Shown here: piece by piece, positions 1-7,817 of the stretch | Position numbering within the stretch: the stretch's first letter is position 1 | How the letters are laid out: each line of letters opens with the position of its first letter | Assembly: GCA_020200675.1 (NCBI GenBank) | Contig: JAIVIG010000290.1 | Coordinates: forward strand, 1-32,210 | Length of the DNA: 32,210 nucleotides | Direction of reading: 5' to 3' | Origin: Actinomycetota bacterium | Lineage (GTDB): Bacteria; Actinomycetota; Rubrobacteria; Rubrobacterales; Rubrobacteraceae | Position numbers and translations under genes: made by a program | The notes under the pieces: generated by a model | Database searches by the model: none | Told to the model about the DNA's origin: nothing | The model's input: only the letters and a program-made list of their open reading frames with translations

Positions 1-132
1 GGAGGCGAGATGTTCACGTACCTCGCGTTCCTGGCCGGTCTCCAGGCTTCCTTCGGCGAGCTCGAAGACCTTTTTGGGATCGCAGGCGCCCCGGCAGGGG
101 CCGGAGGCGTTCGTACCACCAGACGAACTCAT
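1..132 (-). CDS. Anti-sigma factor, N-terminal fragment (truncated by window edge)
   Basis: Only the first 44 codons are in the window. The ATG overlaps the stop of the ECF sigma gene as ATGA, so the two are translationally coupled. The fragment starts with a short Ser/Gly stretch containing two Cys (residues 13 and 17). It then has a helix typical of zinc-binding anti-sigma (zf-HC2/ZAS) proteins, ending in REHLAS at the window edge, just where the family's HxxxCxxC motif would continue. The role as partner of the adjacent sigma factor is inferred from position and this partial motif. The C-terminal half, including any membrane helix, is not visible. Confidence 0.7.
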   Translation of the reverse strand, partial: MSSSGGTNASGPCRGACDPKKVFELAEGSLETGQEREVREHLAS

Positions 133-743
133 CCGGTGGTCTCGCCTCTCTCTTCGAGCTTACCGGCGAGCATGTTCCTGGCGCGGAAGAGCCGACTCTT
201 CAAAGCCGGTACGGTTATGCCAATGATCTCGGCTATCTCCGCGTAGGTCAGGCCCTCCGCGTAGCGCAACACGATCGGGACGCTGTAGGTCTCGGGTAGA
301 GACAGCACGGAGTCCCGGACGCTCCTCGCCCGTTCGGCCTCGACGGCGACGGCCTCGGGTCCGCGCGTGACCGGGGCGTGCGTCTCCGGGTTGAACTCGA
401 TCACGTCCCGACGACGCCTCAAAGTGTCGATGCCGAGGTTGTTCGCGATAGCCAGGAGCCACGTCTTGAAGCGATACTCGGGATTAAAGGTCGAGAGACG
501 GTCGTAGGCGCGCAAAAAGGTCTCCTGCACCAGGTCTTCCACGGCGGCGTCGCTGCCAGCGTACGGGTAGATCACACGCCCCACCAACCGCTCGTAGCGG
601 TGGACCAACTCCTCGTAGGAGCGCAGGTCCCCCGCCCGGGTCCGTTCGACCAGCTCGTTGTCCATGAGGCGCGCGCGGGGGACGGGGAGACGCTTGATCC
701 TCGCCCGCCAACCCCTCAACGCCACCGGTGCCGAATACTCCAT
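129..743 (-). CDS. RNA polymerase ECF-type sigma factor (sigma-70 family)
   Basis: The protein of 204 residues has region 2 (about residues 40-105, including EDLVQETFLRAYDRL and FKTWLLAIANN) and region 4 (about 140-195, with SLPETYSVPIVLRY and the helix-turn-helix YAEIAEIIGITVPALKSRL). It should direct RNA polymerase to a stress regulon, held in check by the anti-sigma factor that overlaps its stop codon. The usual family start is nearer MDNELVERTR (ATG at 663-665), but neither start has a Shine-Dalgarno. The ATG at 741-743 is kept because codons 1-26 show the local G/C third-position bias and a TATAAC box lies 7 nt upstream, as in leaderless genes. The extra N-terminus is Arg-rich and could be wrong. 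The regulon is unknown. Confidence 0.9.
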   Translation of the reverse strand: MEYSAPVALRGWRARIKRLPVPRARLMDNELVERTRAGDLRSYEELVHRYERLVGRVIYPYAGSDAAVEDLVQETFLRAYDRLSTFNPEYRFKTWLLAIANNLGIDTLRRRRDVIEFNPETHAPVTRGPEAVAVEAERARSVRDSVLSLPETYSVPIVLRYAEGLTYAEIAEIIGITVPALKSRLFRARNMLAGKLEERGETTG

Positions 744-750
744 ACCACTA

Positions 751-756
751 GTTATA
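751..756 (-). promoter_or_regulatory. -10 box (TATAAC) for the ECF sigma gene, leaderless spacing
   Basis: TATAAC on the minus strand ends 7 nt before the ATG at 743, so transcription would start at or next to the start codon. An AAACTT element lies 17 nt upstream of it and is loosely similar to ECF -35 motifs (GGAACTT). That would allow autoregulation, but this is speculation. Confidence 0.4.
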
Positions 757-1014
757 CGCCCTTTCGGACGAAAAAGTTTCGGAGCCCGGCCGAAACGGAA
801 AACGCACGCCCCGTCCGGCCCCCATATGCGGGAAGAGCACCTACATCCCCACCAGCCTCTCCCTTCTCCGTACCCGCGTTCTCACGCCCGCTACGGCATT
901 CCTGAACTCCGCCGTAACCCGGCCTTACACGCCCCGAGCCGCGAAGTCCAAGACAGAGCCGATGATCGTTTGGGATGTCCGACGACGGACCAGAGGAAAG
1001 GAGGCGCTTCGCTG

Positions 1015-1218
1015 ATGGCCGGCAAATCTCCCGAGGAGTGGCTAGATCAGGTCGTGCTGGTAGAGGACGAAGCGGAGCCGGGAGGGGGAGCCGTGCTCTA
1101 CCCGTGGCGCGCCTCGTCGTGGCCATGCGGCTTGCGCGAGAGGAGGACCTGGCCTCTCCTCCCGGCTAACCCGACCCGTTGGATCCCGCAGGCTGAGGAG
1201 GTTGGAAGGCGGGCCTAG
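1015..1218 (+). CDS. Small hypothetical protein, Trp-rich
   Basis: This is a 67-codon ORF starting MAGKSPEEWLDQ. It has an AAAGGAGG Shine-Dalgarno about 12 nt upstream (slightly long spacing) and G/C-rich third positions. It holds five Trp residues and an acidic N-terminal third, then turns basic. No domain was recognised. It lies between the divergently oriented sigma gene and the Crp/Fnr gene, and its stop overlaps the Crp/Fnr stop (convergent). The 270 bases upstream of it hold no other gene that I can support. It may be spurious. Confidence 0.35.
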   Translation: MAGKSPEEWLDQVVLVEDEAEPGGGAVLYPWRASSWPCGLRERRTWPLLPANPTRWIPQAEEVGRRA

Positions 1219-1937
1219 ATCGGCATTTGGCCGTCTACGGAGAGGCCCGAGAGACCGGAGGCGCGTTCTGCCAGGGCTTCCCTGTTGACGAGCACTATCT
1301 TGCGATTCTGGACCTCTATGGTGCCGTCGCGCTGGAACTCGCTCATGACCTTCGAGACCGCTTCGCGGGTCGAGGCGATCATGTTCGCCAGGTCCTGGTG
1401 TGTCAGGCGCATGTCGAGGGTGGTGCCGACTCCATTACCTTCCCCGAAGCGCTCGCTGAGGTTCAAAAGCAGGGTTGCGAGACGCGTCGAGACTTCTCGG
1501 TGCAAGAGGCTCTCTATGACCTCGTCGGACTGCCGCAGACGCTCGGAGAAGGAAGCGAAGAGCTTCATGGCGAAGTCCGGGCGGCGCTTTATGACCTCGG
1601 TGAGGGCGGCCTTCTGCACGCTGGCGACGCGAACGTCGGTAATGGTTTCGGCGAAGACGTCCTGCCAACGCCCCTCGACGAGGCTCAGTTTGCCGAAGAC
1701 GCCCTGGTCCTTGAGGAGCGCGGTGGTCGCCTCCTTGTAGTCGCCGTAGATCTTGTACAGGCGCACCGTGCCGTCGAGCAAGAAGTAGAGCTGGTCGTCG
1801 GGATCCCCCGGGGTGAAGATGACGTCTTTGGGTTTGAAGCGCCGCTCGACTACCCGGATGCCCGCCCTCTCGAAATCCTCGAGGTCGAAGTCCGGGGGAG
1901 CCGTGGTGGCCGCGAAGCTCCCGGTATCCCTAAGCAA
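1215..1937 (-). CDS. Crp/Fnr-family transcriptional regulator
   Basis: The protein has a cyclic-nucleotide-binding-like beta barrel (with PKDVIFTPGDPDDQLYFLLDG and later YGDYKEATTALLKDQGVFG), a long dimerisation helix, and a C-terminal winged helix-turn-helix (LTHQDLANMIASTREAVSKV). This is the layout of GlxR/NtcA/Crp proteins. I place the start at the TTG at 1935-1937 (240 residues). The frame is open up to an ATG at 2040-2042, but those extra 35 codons have poor G/C third-position bias and contain a perfect TATAAT (2016-2021), which looks like the promoter. A GAGGAGAGG and a closer TAGGG precede the TTG. The Fnr iron-sulfur Cys set is absent, so an oxygen-sensing cluster is unlikely. The effector is unknown. 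Confidence 0.88.
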   Translation of the reverse strand: MLRDTGSFAATTAPPDFDLEDFERAGIRVVERRFKPKDVIFTPGDPDDQLYFLLDGTVRLYKIYGDYKEATTALLKDQGVFGKLSLVEGRWQDVFAETITDVRVASVQKAALTEVIKRRPDFAMKLFASFSERLRQSDEVIESLLHREVSTRLATLLLNLSERFGEGNGVGTTLDMRLTHQDLANMIASTREAVSKVMSEFQRDGTIEVQNRKIVLVNREALAERASGLSGLSVDGQMPI

Positions 1938-2015
1938 TTGCCCTACCCACCTCTCCTCAAAGCCTAAAATACCCTCGTAGCCCGACCGTGATGCGTGACC
2001 CGAACGGGTGCGTTC

Positions 2016-2021
2016 ATTATA
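2016..2021 (-). promoter_or_regulatory. -10 box (TATAAT) upstream of the Crp/Fnr gene
   Basis: A perfect TATAAT on the minus strand, in a locally AT-rich stretch. It lies about 80 nt before the TTG chosen as start. No convincing -35 sequence is present, so activator-dependent or autoregulated expression is possible. Confidence 0.45.
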
Positions 2022-2098
2022 CCCAAGTTTCTCGTTATTCATTCTTGATATTTCTCGTGGTTGTGCCGTTTTTCGTACGCGCCCTCGGGGACTGGTCG

Positions 2099-2722
2099 TC
2101 AGGCGGCGGTACGGCGCCAGCGGAGCTTCACACCCTGGCGCTTGGCGACGAAGAGCAAGTCGTCGCGGATCTCTTTGATGTCTTTATCGAAGAGGGTGAG
2201 CAGGCAGAACTCGCAGTGCTTGTAAGCCCAGACGAAGGGCGCCAGATCCCCGGCTACCGGGGCCGCGGTGGAGAGGCCCCAGGCGTCGACGAGCTCGAGG
2301 CGTTTTTCCGCGAGATCTACCAAAAGCCTCCACCCCTCGTCGGTCGGTACCTCGAAGTACCCGGGCAGGTTTCCCGCAGGCAGCATGGTGGCTTGGAGGT
2401 CGTGGGCGTAAGCCCTTTTGTGGGCTTCGACCCCGGCCAGATACTCGGAGTCGTCGACGAGCTTCGGGGGCGCGGGCGTGTAGAGGCGGTTCTCGGTCAC
2501 CTTGACGCCTTCCGGCGCGTAGAACCCGACGAAGGGAACCGGCGAGCGCCAAAGGTGCTGTATCACCCCGAGCGTCACGTTGCGCCGTCCTCGCGCGTCG
2601 CCCAGGGACTCGGCGTAACGGATGTTCGCCAACCGCATGTGCCTGGGTTCCCACGGGTGCGGCTCCCCTATCGTGCGCAGCCTCCGGCGGCGCTGTTTAC
2701 CTATGCGCTTTACGTCTTCCAC
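2099..2722 (-). CDS. Conserved-looking hypothetical protein
   Basis: The 207-residue protein is not recognised. It is basic at the N-terminus (VKRIGKQRRRRLR) and otherwise looks like a soluble globular protein. A KHCEFC segment near residues 168-173 could bind metal or form a disulfide. No signal peptide or membrane helix is visible. The start is GTG (2720-2722). There is no Shine-Dalgarno, but TAGAAT at 2732-2737 lies 9 nt upstream, compatible with a leaderless transcript. The third-position bias is strong throughout. Neighbours are unrelated (Crp/Fnr regulator downstream, metallopeptidase upstream behind a terminator), so context gives no functional clue. Confidence 0.7.
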   Translation of the reverse strand: MEDVKRIGKQRRRRLRTIGEPHPWEPRHMRLANIRYAESLGDARGRRNVTLGVIQHLWRSPVPFVGFYAPEGVKVTENRLYTPAPPKLVDDSEYLAGVEAHKRAYAHDLQATMLPAGNLPGYFEVPTDEGWRLLVDLAEKRLELVDAWGLSTAAPVAGDLAPFVWAYKHCEFCLLTLFDKDIKEIRDDLLFVAKRQGVKLRWRRTAA

Positions 2723-2786
2723 GACCGCGCCATTCTACAACTTGCGCCCGCCGAATGCCCAAGAGCAACGGAGGCGAACCGCGGCC

Positions 2787-2818
2787 AAGAGAAAGGGCGG
2801 AGACCGAAGTCCCCGCCC
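2787..2818 (-). terminator. Rho-independent terminator of the metallopeptidase gene
   Basis: On the minus strand a 10-bp stem (GGGCGGGGAC with GTCTCCGCCC, one G-U pair) is closed by a UUCG tetraloop and followed by TTTCTCTT. The stem arms are 2809-2818 and 2795-2804. It lies about 30 nt after the metallopeptidase stop. Confidence 0.8.
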
Positions 2819-2845
2819 CAAAGCCTCTCCGTCTAACCCGACCAG

Positions 2846-3535
2846 CTACTCGCTCTGGCTCAAGAAGAACAGGTACAGGAGCGTCAGGAGCGCGGTCAGC
2901 GCGGCCGCTATGTAGGTGAAGGCCGCCGCCGTCAAGACGCGCTTCGTACCGCCCGCCTCGTTGTGCGAGAGGATGCCGTAGCGGGTCAGGAGCCCGTAGG
3001 CGCGGGTGGAGGCGTTGATCTCCACGGGCAGCGTCACCACGTGAAACGCCAGAATCCCCAGGAAGGCGATCGCGGCGAGCTGGACGAAGAACTGGCCCGT
3101 GGCCGTCCCGATGCCCATGATGAACGCCAGGAAGAACAGCGGGAACCAGAGCTGGCCGGCGAAGTTGACGACCGGGAAGAGCCCCGACCGCAGCTTCATC
3201 GGCACGTAGCCCGTCGCGTCCTGGATCGCGTGCCCCACCTCGTGGGCCGCCACGCTCACCGCCGCTATGGAATTCTGGCCGAAGTTGCCCTCAGAGAGCC
3301 TAACGGTCTTGCTACGCGGGTCGTAGTGGTCCGTTAGCTGTCCGGCCACCGGCTCGACCCGGACGTTGGAGAGGTTGTTGCGGTCGAGGATCATGCGCGC
3401 CGTCTGGGCGCCCGTCAGGCCGCTCGCGCTCATCTGCTTGGAGTACTTCTTGTAAGAACTCCTCACCCAGAACGCCGCGGCCCCCGAGATGATCATCCCC
3501 ACGACCATCAAAACTATGTAACCGAAAAAGCCCAA
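2846..3535 (-). CDS. Neutral zinc metallopeptidase, YugP family (membrane)
   Basis: The 229-residue protein has an N-terminal membrane helix (about residues 5-24), the zinc-protease motif HEVGH at residues 98-102 in the context AAHEVGHAIQDATGY, then three or so hydrophobic helices (about 123-145, 150-170, 203-225). This is the layout of the YugP/Zn_peptidase_2 family of integral membrane metallopeptidases of unknown substrate. The start is TTG at 3533-3535. An AAGGAGG Shine-Dalgarno sits 8 nt upstream, and the ATG nearer the Shine-Dalgarno is out of frame. The gene has its own terminator downstream. Family assignment is firm; the biological role is not known. Confidence 0.88.
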   Translation of the reverse strand: MGFFGYIVLMVVGMIISGAAAFWVRSSYKKYSKQMSASGLTGAQTARMILDRNNLSNVRVEPVAGQLTDHYDPRSKTVRLSEGNFGQNSIAAVSVAAHEVGHAIQDATGYVPMKLRSGLFPVVNFAGQLWFPLFFLAFIMGIGTATGQFFVQLAAIAFLGILAFHVVTLPVEINASTRAYGLLTRYGILSHNEAGGTKRVLTAAAFTYIAAALTALLTLLYLFFLSQSE

Positions 3536-3667
3536 CGGTCATTCCTCCTTGGAAAGAACCTATTCTGTAACGCCTATATTTTACTACACCCTTATACGAA
3601 CGGAGGCGCCGAAAGTTGCTTATGGAACGCCCTTTCGCGTCGTACGCGGTCTTCCCGTCTTCGGGAG

Positions 3668-4384
3668 TTACTCCCTCCTGAGGGCCAGTAGTATGTAGAG
3701 TACATAGTAGAACATCAGGGCGACGGCGGCGAAGAGCGAGAGGGAAGCCGCGACGTACTGGTCGGTGCGGTAGTAGTGGATTATGTTCGAGGTGGAGTAG
3801 AGGATGGCCACCGCCGCGAGCCCGACCATCGCGACCGCGAAGATCACGCCGAGCTGAAAGCCGAAGATTAGGCTCGCTACTATCAGCCCCAGGGCAACGA
3901 ACCCGCCGATGATCAGCACGCCGCGCAAGAACGAGAAGTCGGCCCTCGTGGTGAAGGCCACGACCGTGAGACCCGCGAAGAGCAGGCCGGTGATGAGCCC
4001 CGCCGCCGGGATCACCGTCGGATCGTTGCTGATGAAGACGGCGACGAACATGAGGGGCAAAAAGAGGATGGCGTCGGCCACGACGTACAGCGCGAGCCCG
4101 GCGTACTGCACACTCCGCGAAGTCGAGGACCTGGCCCAGCGATCCGCGATCCAGCCAACCACGGTGAACAGCCCGATCACGAGTAGCCAGTTGAAGCCGG
4201 TGGTCATGAGCTGCGCGACCTGTCCGATGCCCGGCAAGTTGAGCAGCACGAACTCCAGCAGGAGGAACCCAAGCACGGCGAACGCCAGGTGCGCGTAGGT
4301 CCTGCGGATGAACCCGGCCCGAGCGTCGGCCGGCGCGTAGGCGACAGCATCCCCGCGGGTAGCGTATTGCGTGTTCAGCGCCAT
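3668..4384 (-). CDS. Bax inhibitor-1 / YccA family membrane protein
   Basis: The 238-residue protein has a soluble N-terminal tail of about 27 residues and then seven hydrophobic helices. It ends in a short charged tail (LALRREstop), as in bacterial BI-1 (YbhL/YccA/YetJ) proteins. Members form pH-sensitive calcium leak channels or modulate FtsH; which applies here cannot be told. The ATG has a GGAAGG Shine-Dalgarno 7 nt upstream and a TATAAT box at 4420-4425. A GGGAG-TTA-CTCCC inverted repeat overlaps the stop codon. The gene appears to be a single transcription unit between acs and the metallopeptidase. Confidence 0.88.
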   Translation of the reverse strand: MALNTQYATRGDAVAYAPADARAGFIRRTYAHLAFAVLGFLLLEFVLLNLPGIGQVAQLMTTGFNWLLVIGLFTVVGWIADRWARSSTSRSVQYAGLALYVVADAILFLPLMFVAVFISNDPTVIPAAGLITGLLFAGLTVVAFTTRADFSFLRGVLIIGGFVALGLIVASLIFGFQLGVIFAVAMVGLAAVAILYSTSNIIHYYRTDQYVAASLSLFAAVALMFYYVLYILLALRRE

Positions 4385-4419
4385 CGAATACCCTTCCGTA
4401 GCGACGTTGCGACACCCGG

Positions 4420-4425
4420 ATTATA
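4420..4425 (-). promoter_or_regulatory. -10 box (TATAAT) of the BI-1 gene
   Basis: A perfect TATAAT on the minus strand gives a predicted start near 4413 and a leader of about 30 nt containing the Shine-Dalgarno. The expected -35 region falls inside the acs hairpin at 4437-4467, and no TTGACA-like sequence is present. Confidence 0.5.
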
Positions 4426-4436
4426 CGACGCCACGC

Positions 4437-4467
4437 AGAAGGGGCGGGGTAGTGCCCCGCCCCTTCT
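4437..4467 (-). terminator. acs: Strong GC hairpin after acs
   Basis: Perfect 13-bp inverted repeat (arms 4437-4449 and 4455-4467) with a 5-nt loop, 24 nt after the acs stop. There is no real U-tract on the minus strand beyond the arm, so it is either a U-less terminator or an mRNA-stabilising hairpin. Confidence 0.6.
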
Positions 4468-4491
4468 CTCTGCTTGCTCTCTAGTGTTTTG

Positions 4492-6465
4492 CTACTGCAT
4501 CTGCTCCTGGGCCTGCTGCTGGATTGTCTCCGCCACATCCGGGTTGGACAGGGTGGAGGTGTCGCCCAGTTCCTCGCCTTCGGCAATGTTCTCCAGTAAG
4601 CGCCGCATGATTTTGCCGGAGTTAGTCTTTGGCAGGTCGTCGACGGCTATGACCTGGCCCGGCTTGGCGATGTCCCCCGCCTCGTTGCCGACGTGATCGC
4701 GCAGCTCGCTCATAAAGTCCTCGGAGTACTCGACGCCCTGTGCGAGGATCACGAAGCCCACCGGCTCCTCGCCCTTCGTATCGTGGCTCCTGCCGATGAC
4801 CGCCGCCTCTGCCACGCCTTCGGCTCCTTGGAGGGCGTTCTCGATCTCGATCGTGGAGAGCCTGTGCCCAGAGACGTTGAGCACGTCGTCGATCCTGCCC
4901 GTTATGGTGTACGAGCCCGTCTCGTCACACTTGGCGCCGTCCTCGACGTAGTACGTCTCATCATCTATCTCGGAGAAGTACTCCTCCTTGTAGCGGTCGG
5001 GATTCCCGTACAGGCTCCTGAGCTGGGAGGGCCAGGGCTTGGGGATGATCAAAGCGCCGCTGGCGGGACAATCGATCATCTCCTGGTTCTCCTCGTCCCA
5101 GAGCGCCATCTCTATCCCCGGGAAAGGATAAGTGGTGCTACCGGGCACCATGTCGGTGATGCCTGGCAGGGGCGTGCTCATGACGGCGCCCGTCTCGGTC
5201 TGCCACCATTGGTCAACGATCGGGCAGCGGCTCTGGCCTACGTTCTCGTAGTACCACAACCAGGCATTTGGGTTGATCGGCTCGCCGACGGTCCCCAGAA
5301 GCCTCAAGGAGGACAGGTCGCGGTCACGTATCGCCTCGTCGGCCCCGGCCTGCTGGAACGCTCTTATGGCGGTGGGAGCTGTGTAGAGGGTGGTGACCTT
5401 TTGCTCTTCTATGATCTGGAACCAGCGGTCGTTGTCCGGGTAGGTGGGCGTCCCCTCGAACTGGACGGTAGTACCGCCTACGACCAACGGCCCGTAGACG
5501 AGGTAGGAGTGGCCGGTGATCCAGCCAATGTCCGCCGTACACCAGAAGATGTCGTCGTCCTTGTGGTCCAGCCCCCACATCATGGTGGCGTACAGCTGGG
5601 TAAGGTAGCCGCCTATGGTGTGCAGGATGCCCTTGGGCGCGCCCGTCGAGCCCGACGAGTAGAGCACGAAGAACTCGTCCTCGGCGTCCATCTGCTCGGC
5701 CTCGCACTCGTCGCTCGCGTCCTCCATCAGCTCGTCCCAGTACTGGTCGCGCCCATCTTCCATGGGCACGTCGTCGCCCGTGCGCCTGACCACGACCACG
5801 TTCTCTATGGTGGAGGTATCTTCCAGGGCCTGGTCGGAGTTCTCCTTCAGGGGCGTCTTCTGCCCGCCGCGCGGCGCCTGGTCGGCGGTGACCAGGACCG
5901 TGGCCCCGATGTCGTTTATGCGCTCGGCGAGCTGTCCCGGCTGGAAGGCCGAGAAGACCACCGAATGCACGGCTCCTATCCTCGCGCAGGCGAGCATGGC
6001 TATGGGCAGCTCGGGGATCATCGGCAGGTAGATGCTGACCGTGTCGCCCTTGCCCACCCCGAGGTCCTTGAGGACGTTGGCGAACTTGTTGACCTCGGTG
6101 AGGAGTTCGCTGTAGGTATAGGTCTGCTGGTGGTCAGGCTCGTCCCCGACCCAGATCAGGGCGTTCTTGTCGCCCCTGCCGTCCTCGATGTGACGGTCCA
6201 GGCAGTTGTAGGAAGCGTTGATCTTGCCGCCGACGAACCACTGGACGAAGGGCGGCTCCCAGTTGCAGACCTGGTCCCACTCCTGGGACCAGTGCAGCTC
6301 ACGGGCCCAACTCTCCCAGTAGCCCTCCCGGTCCTCAGCGGCCTTTTGCCAGATCTCGGGGTCCTGGATATTGGCGTTCTTGACGAACTCTTCGGGGGGC
6401 GAGTAAACTTGGGACTCTGGGTCTCCGCCGCCATTCTGCTGGCTGTTCTGCTGCTCTTCGCTCAT
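4492..6465 (-). CDS. acs: Acetyl-CoA synthetase (acetate-CoA ligase)
   Basis: AMP-forming ligase converting acetate, ATP and CoA to acetyl-CoA. At 657 residues it is the normal length for Acs. It has the N-terminal Acs domain, the P-loop YSSGSTGAPKG (the family more often has Lys before PKG), WWQTETG, and the C-terminal PKTNSGKIMRRLL. The last holds the catalytic Lys (about 618), the known site of regulatory acetylation in this family. The ATG at 6463-6465 is chosen because GGAGAGGAG lies just upstream. An ATG nine codons earlier is poorly spaced. A TATAGT box at 6509-6514 may be the promoter. The C-terminal tail is Gln-rich. No acetyltransferase or deacetylase gene is adjacent. Confidence 0.95.
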   Translation of the reverse strand: MSEEQQNSQQNGGGDPESQVYSPPEEFVKNANIQDPEIWQKAAEDREGYWESWARELHWSQEWDQVCNWEPPFVQWFVGGKINASYNCLDRHIEDGRGDKNALIWVGDEPDHQQTYTYSELLTEVNKFANVLKDLGVGKGDTVSIYLPMIPELPIAMLACARIGAVHSVVFSAFQPGQLAERINDIGATVLVTADQAPRGGQKTPLKENSDQALEDTSTIENVVVVRRTGDDVPMEDGRDQYWDELMEDASDECEAEQMDAEDEFFVLYSSGSTGAPKGILHTIGGYLTQLYATMMWGLDHKDDDIFWCTADIGWITGHSYLVYGPLVVGGTTVQFEGTPTYPDNDRWFQIIEEQKVTTLYTAPTAIRAFQQAGADEAIRDRDLSSLRLLGTVGEPINPNAWLWYYENVGQSRCPIVDQWWQTETGAVMSTPLPGITDMVPGSTTYPFPGIEMALWDEENQEMIDCPASGALIIPKPWPSQLRSLYGNPDRYKEEYFSEIDDETYYVEDGAKCDETGSYTITGRIDDVLNVSGHRLSTIEIENALQGAEGVAEAAVIGRSHDTKGEEPVGFVILAQGVEYSEDFMSELRDHVGNEAGDIAKPGQVIAVDDLPKTNSGKIMRRLLENIAEGEELGDTSTLSNPDVAETIQQQAQEQMQ

Positions 6466-6800
6466 CTGTCTCCTCTCCCTACTCTTTTCCATGCCTTCCC
6501 GGCGGACAACTATAACGTAGCCTTCGGGCTATTCCTATCCCTCTACGAATCGTACGTGTACCCAGGAGTAGAAAAGGCTTAAACCGCTCCTCGACCAGAT
6601 CTGGAGCACTCCCTATCTCCATCGCACCACCGAACCCGAAACAGAACAGTCAAGAAGCTCGCTGGAGGCGTTGGGCTACTTATAATGAGAGCCGGTCGAG
6701 ATGACCTTGAAACCTGGCGACACGGCCGGATCTGGCGGGGTCGGGGCGCTTCCCCTAGACTGTGCCGGGCTGTGAGCTAGCGTGCTTTGGAGGAGGATGG
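6466..6800. promoter_or_regulatory. Divergent intergenic region between acs and fabI
   Basis: These 335 bases hold no supportable gene. On the minus strand TATAGT (6509-6514) is a candidate acs -10. On the plus strand TATAAT (6681-6686) is a candidate fabI -10, giving a leader of about 110 nt. Neither has a clear -35. The fabI Shine-Dalgarno GGAGGAGG is at 6789-6796. No riboswitch was recognised. Confidence 0.45.
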
Positions 6801-7583
6801 ATGGCGGGGCTTCTGGAGGGCAAGAAGGTGCTGGTGACGGGTGTTCTGGATCGGCGTTCCATCGCCTTCTCCGCGGCGCGTCTCGCCCAAGAGCAGGGAG
6901 CCGAGATCGCCCTTACGGGCTTCGGGAGGGCGATGAGCCTGACCGAACGTACCGCCAGGCGCCTGGGAGATACCGAGCCGCCCGTCCTCGAGCTCGACGT
7001 GAACAAACCCGAGGACATACGGGCCGTTGCCGAAGACCTGCGGGAGCGTTGGGGCGAGCTGCACGGTATCGTCCACGCCGTCGCCTTCGCCCCGGAGGAC
7101 GCCCTCGGGGGCAACTTCCTCTCCGCCGAGTGGCCCTCCGTCGCCACCGCCCTCCAGACCTCGGCCTACTCGCTAAAAGCCCTCTCCGTCGGTCTCGTGG
7201 AGCTCATGAAGCCCGGCGCCTCCATCGTCGGCCTCGACTTCGACGCCCGCGTCGCCTGGCCGGCCTACGACTGGATGGGTGTCGCCAAGGCGGCCCTGGA
7301 GTCCGCATCCCGCTACCTCGCCCGCGACCTGGGAGACCGGGGCATCCGGGTCAACCTCGTCTCCGCGGGCCCCTTGAGGACCCTGGCCGCCAAAGGCATC
7401 TCGGGCTTCGAGGGTATCGAGGGCGAGTGGGAACGCCAGGCACCCTTAGGCTGGAGCACCGCCGACCCCGAGCCGGTAGGCCGGGCCGTCGTGAGCCTCT
7501 TAAGCGACTGGTGGCCGGCGACGACCGGAGAGCTCATACACGTCGACGGCGGCTACCACGCGATGGGAGCCCCGATCAAGTAG
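6801..7583 (+). CDS. fabI: Enoyl-[acyl-carrier-protein] reductase (NADH), InhA-like
   Basis: This enzyme reduces the enoyl-ACP double bond in the last step of each fatty-acid elongation cycle. The 260 residues start MAGLLEGKKVLVTG and continue with RSIAFSAARLAQEQGA, very close to mycobacterial InhA. The catalytic pair is in AYDWMGVAKAALES (Tyr-x6-Lys), preceded by the InhA-like FDARVAWP. The C-terminus LSDWWPATTGELIHVDGG is also InhA-like. The long substrate-binding loop of InhA seems shortened here. Start: ATG at 6801 with GGAGG 7 nt upstream; the frame is open to 6762 but without an RBS. It is a stand-alone gene. A weak CCCT/AGGG hairpin follows the stop (7588-7601). Confidence 0.93.
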   Translation: MAGLLEGKKVLVTGVLDRRSIAFSAARLAQEQGAEIALTGFGRAMSLTERTARRLGDTEPPVLELDVNKPEDIRAVAEDLRERWGELHGIVHAVAFAPEDALGGNFLSAEWPSVATALQTSAYSLKALSVGLVELMKPGASIVGLDFDARVAWPAYDWMGVAKAALESASRYLARDLGDRGIRVNLVSAGPLRTLAAKGISGFEGIEGEWERQAPLGWSTADPEPVGRAVVSLLSDWWPATTGELIHVDGGYHAMGAPIK

Positions 7584-7659
7584 GCGCCCCTCGAACGAGG
7601 GACCGCCGCAGAGACCGTTCCTACCGCGGCACCACTCCTCAGCACACACGGGGAAAGTT

Positions 7660-7749
7660 CTAGCGGCGGGCCAGGGAGGCGAACTTAGTATATTGCTCGA
7701 GCCAGGCAAGCTGCACCTTGCCCGTGGGGCCGTTACGATGCTTGCCCAC
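7660..7749 (-). pseudogene. dnaB: Duplicated 3' end of dnaB (last 29 codons plus stop)
   Basis: The minus strand encodes VGKHRNGPTGKV through FASLARR and a stop, identical in all 29 residues to the C-terminus of the intact DnaB at 9492-10883, which has one extra Gly before its stop. About 10 of the 29 codons differ, all synonymously, while 29 bp (7694-7722 against 9529-9557) and 17 bp (7670-7686 against 9505-9521) are identical. Upstream of the Val codon, homology stops abruptly. The fragment therefore descends from a functional dnaB of a related lineage, not from a fresh local duplication. It is probably the scar of an integration event. Confidence 0.8.
7694..7722. repeat. Direct repeat copy 1 (dnaB 3' end core)
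   Basis: 29-bp perfect direct repeat, same orientation as 9529-9557, inside the two homologous dnaB ends. It is the longest identical stretch and so the best candidate for the crossover or att core. Confidence 0.75.
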
Positions 7750-7817
7750 GACTCTGGAGAACCGACGCTCGGTTTCTGTTCGCGCCCGGGTAACCACTCA
7801 CACGTAGCTCGCTACGA

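Noticed and set aside
1938..2042. Upstream ATG (2042) as start of the Crp/Fnr gene
   Set aside because: The extra 35 codons lack the usual third-position bias and contain a perfect TATAAT promoter box.
4693..6582. 629-residue plus-strand ORF opposite acs
   Set aside because: A mirror frame of a high-GC coding gene; no family-like sequence and no plausible start signal. acs on the other strand is certain.
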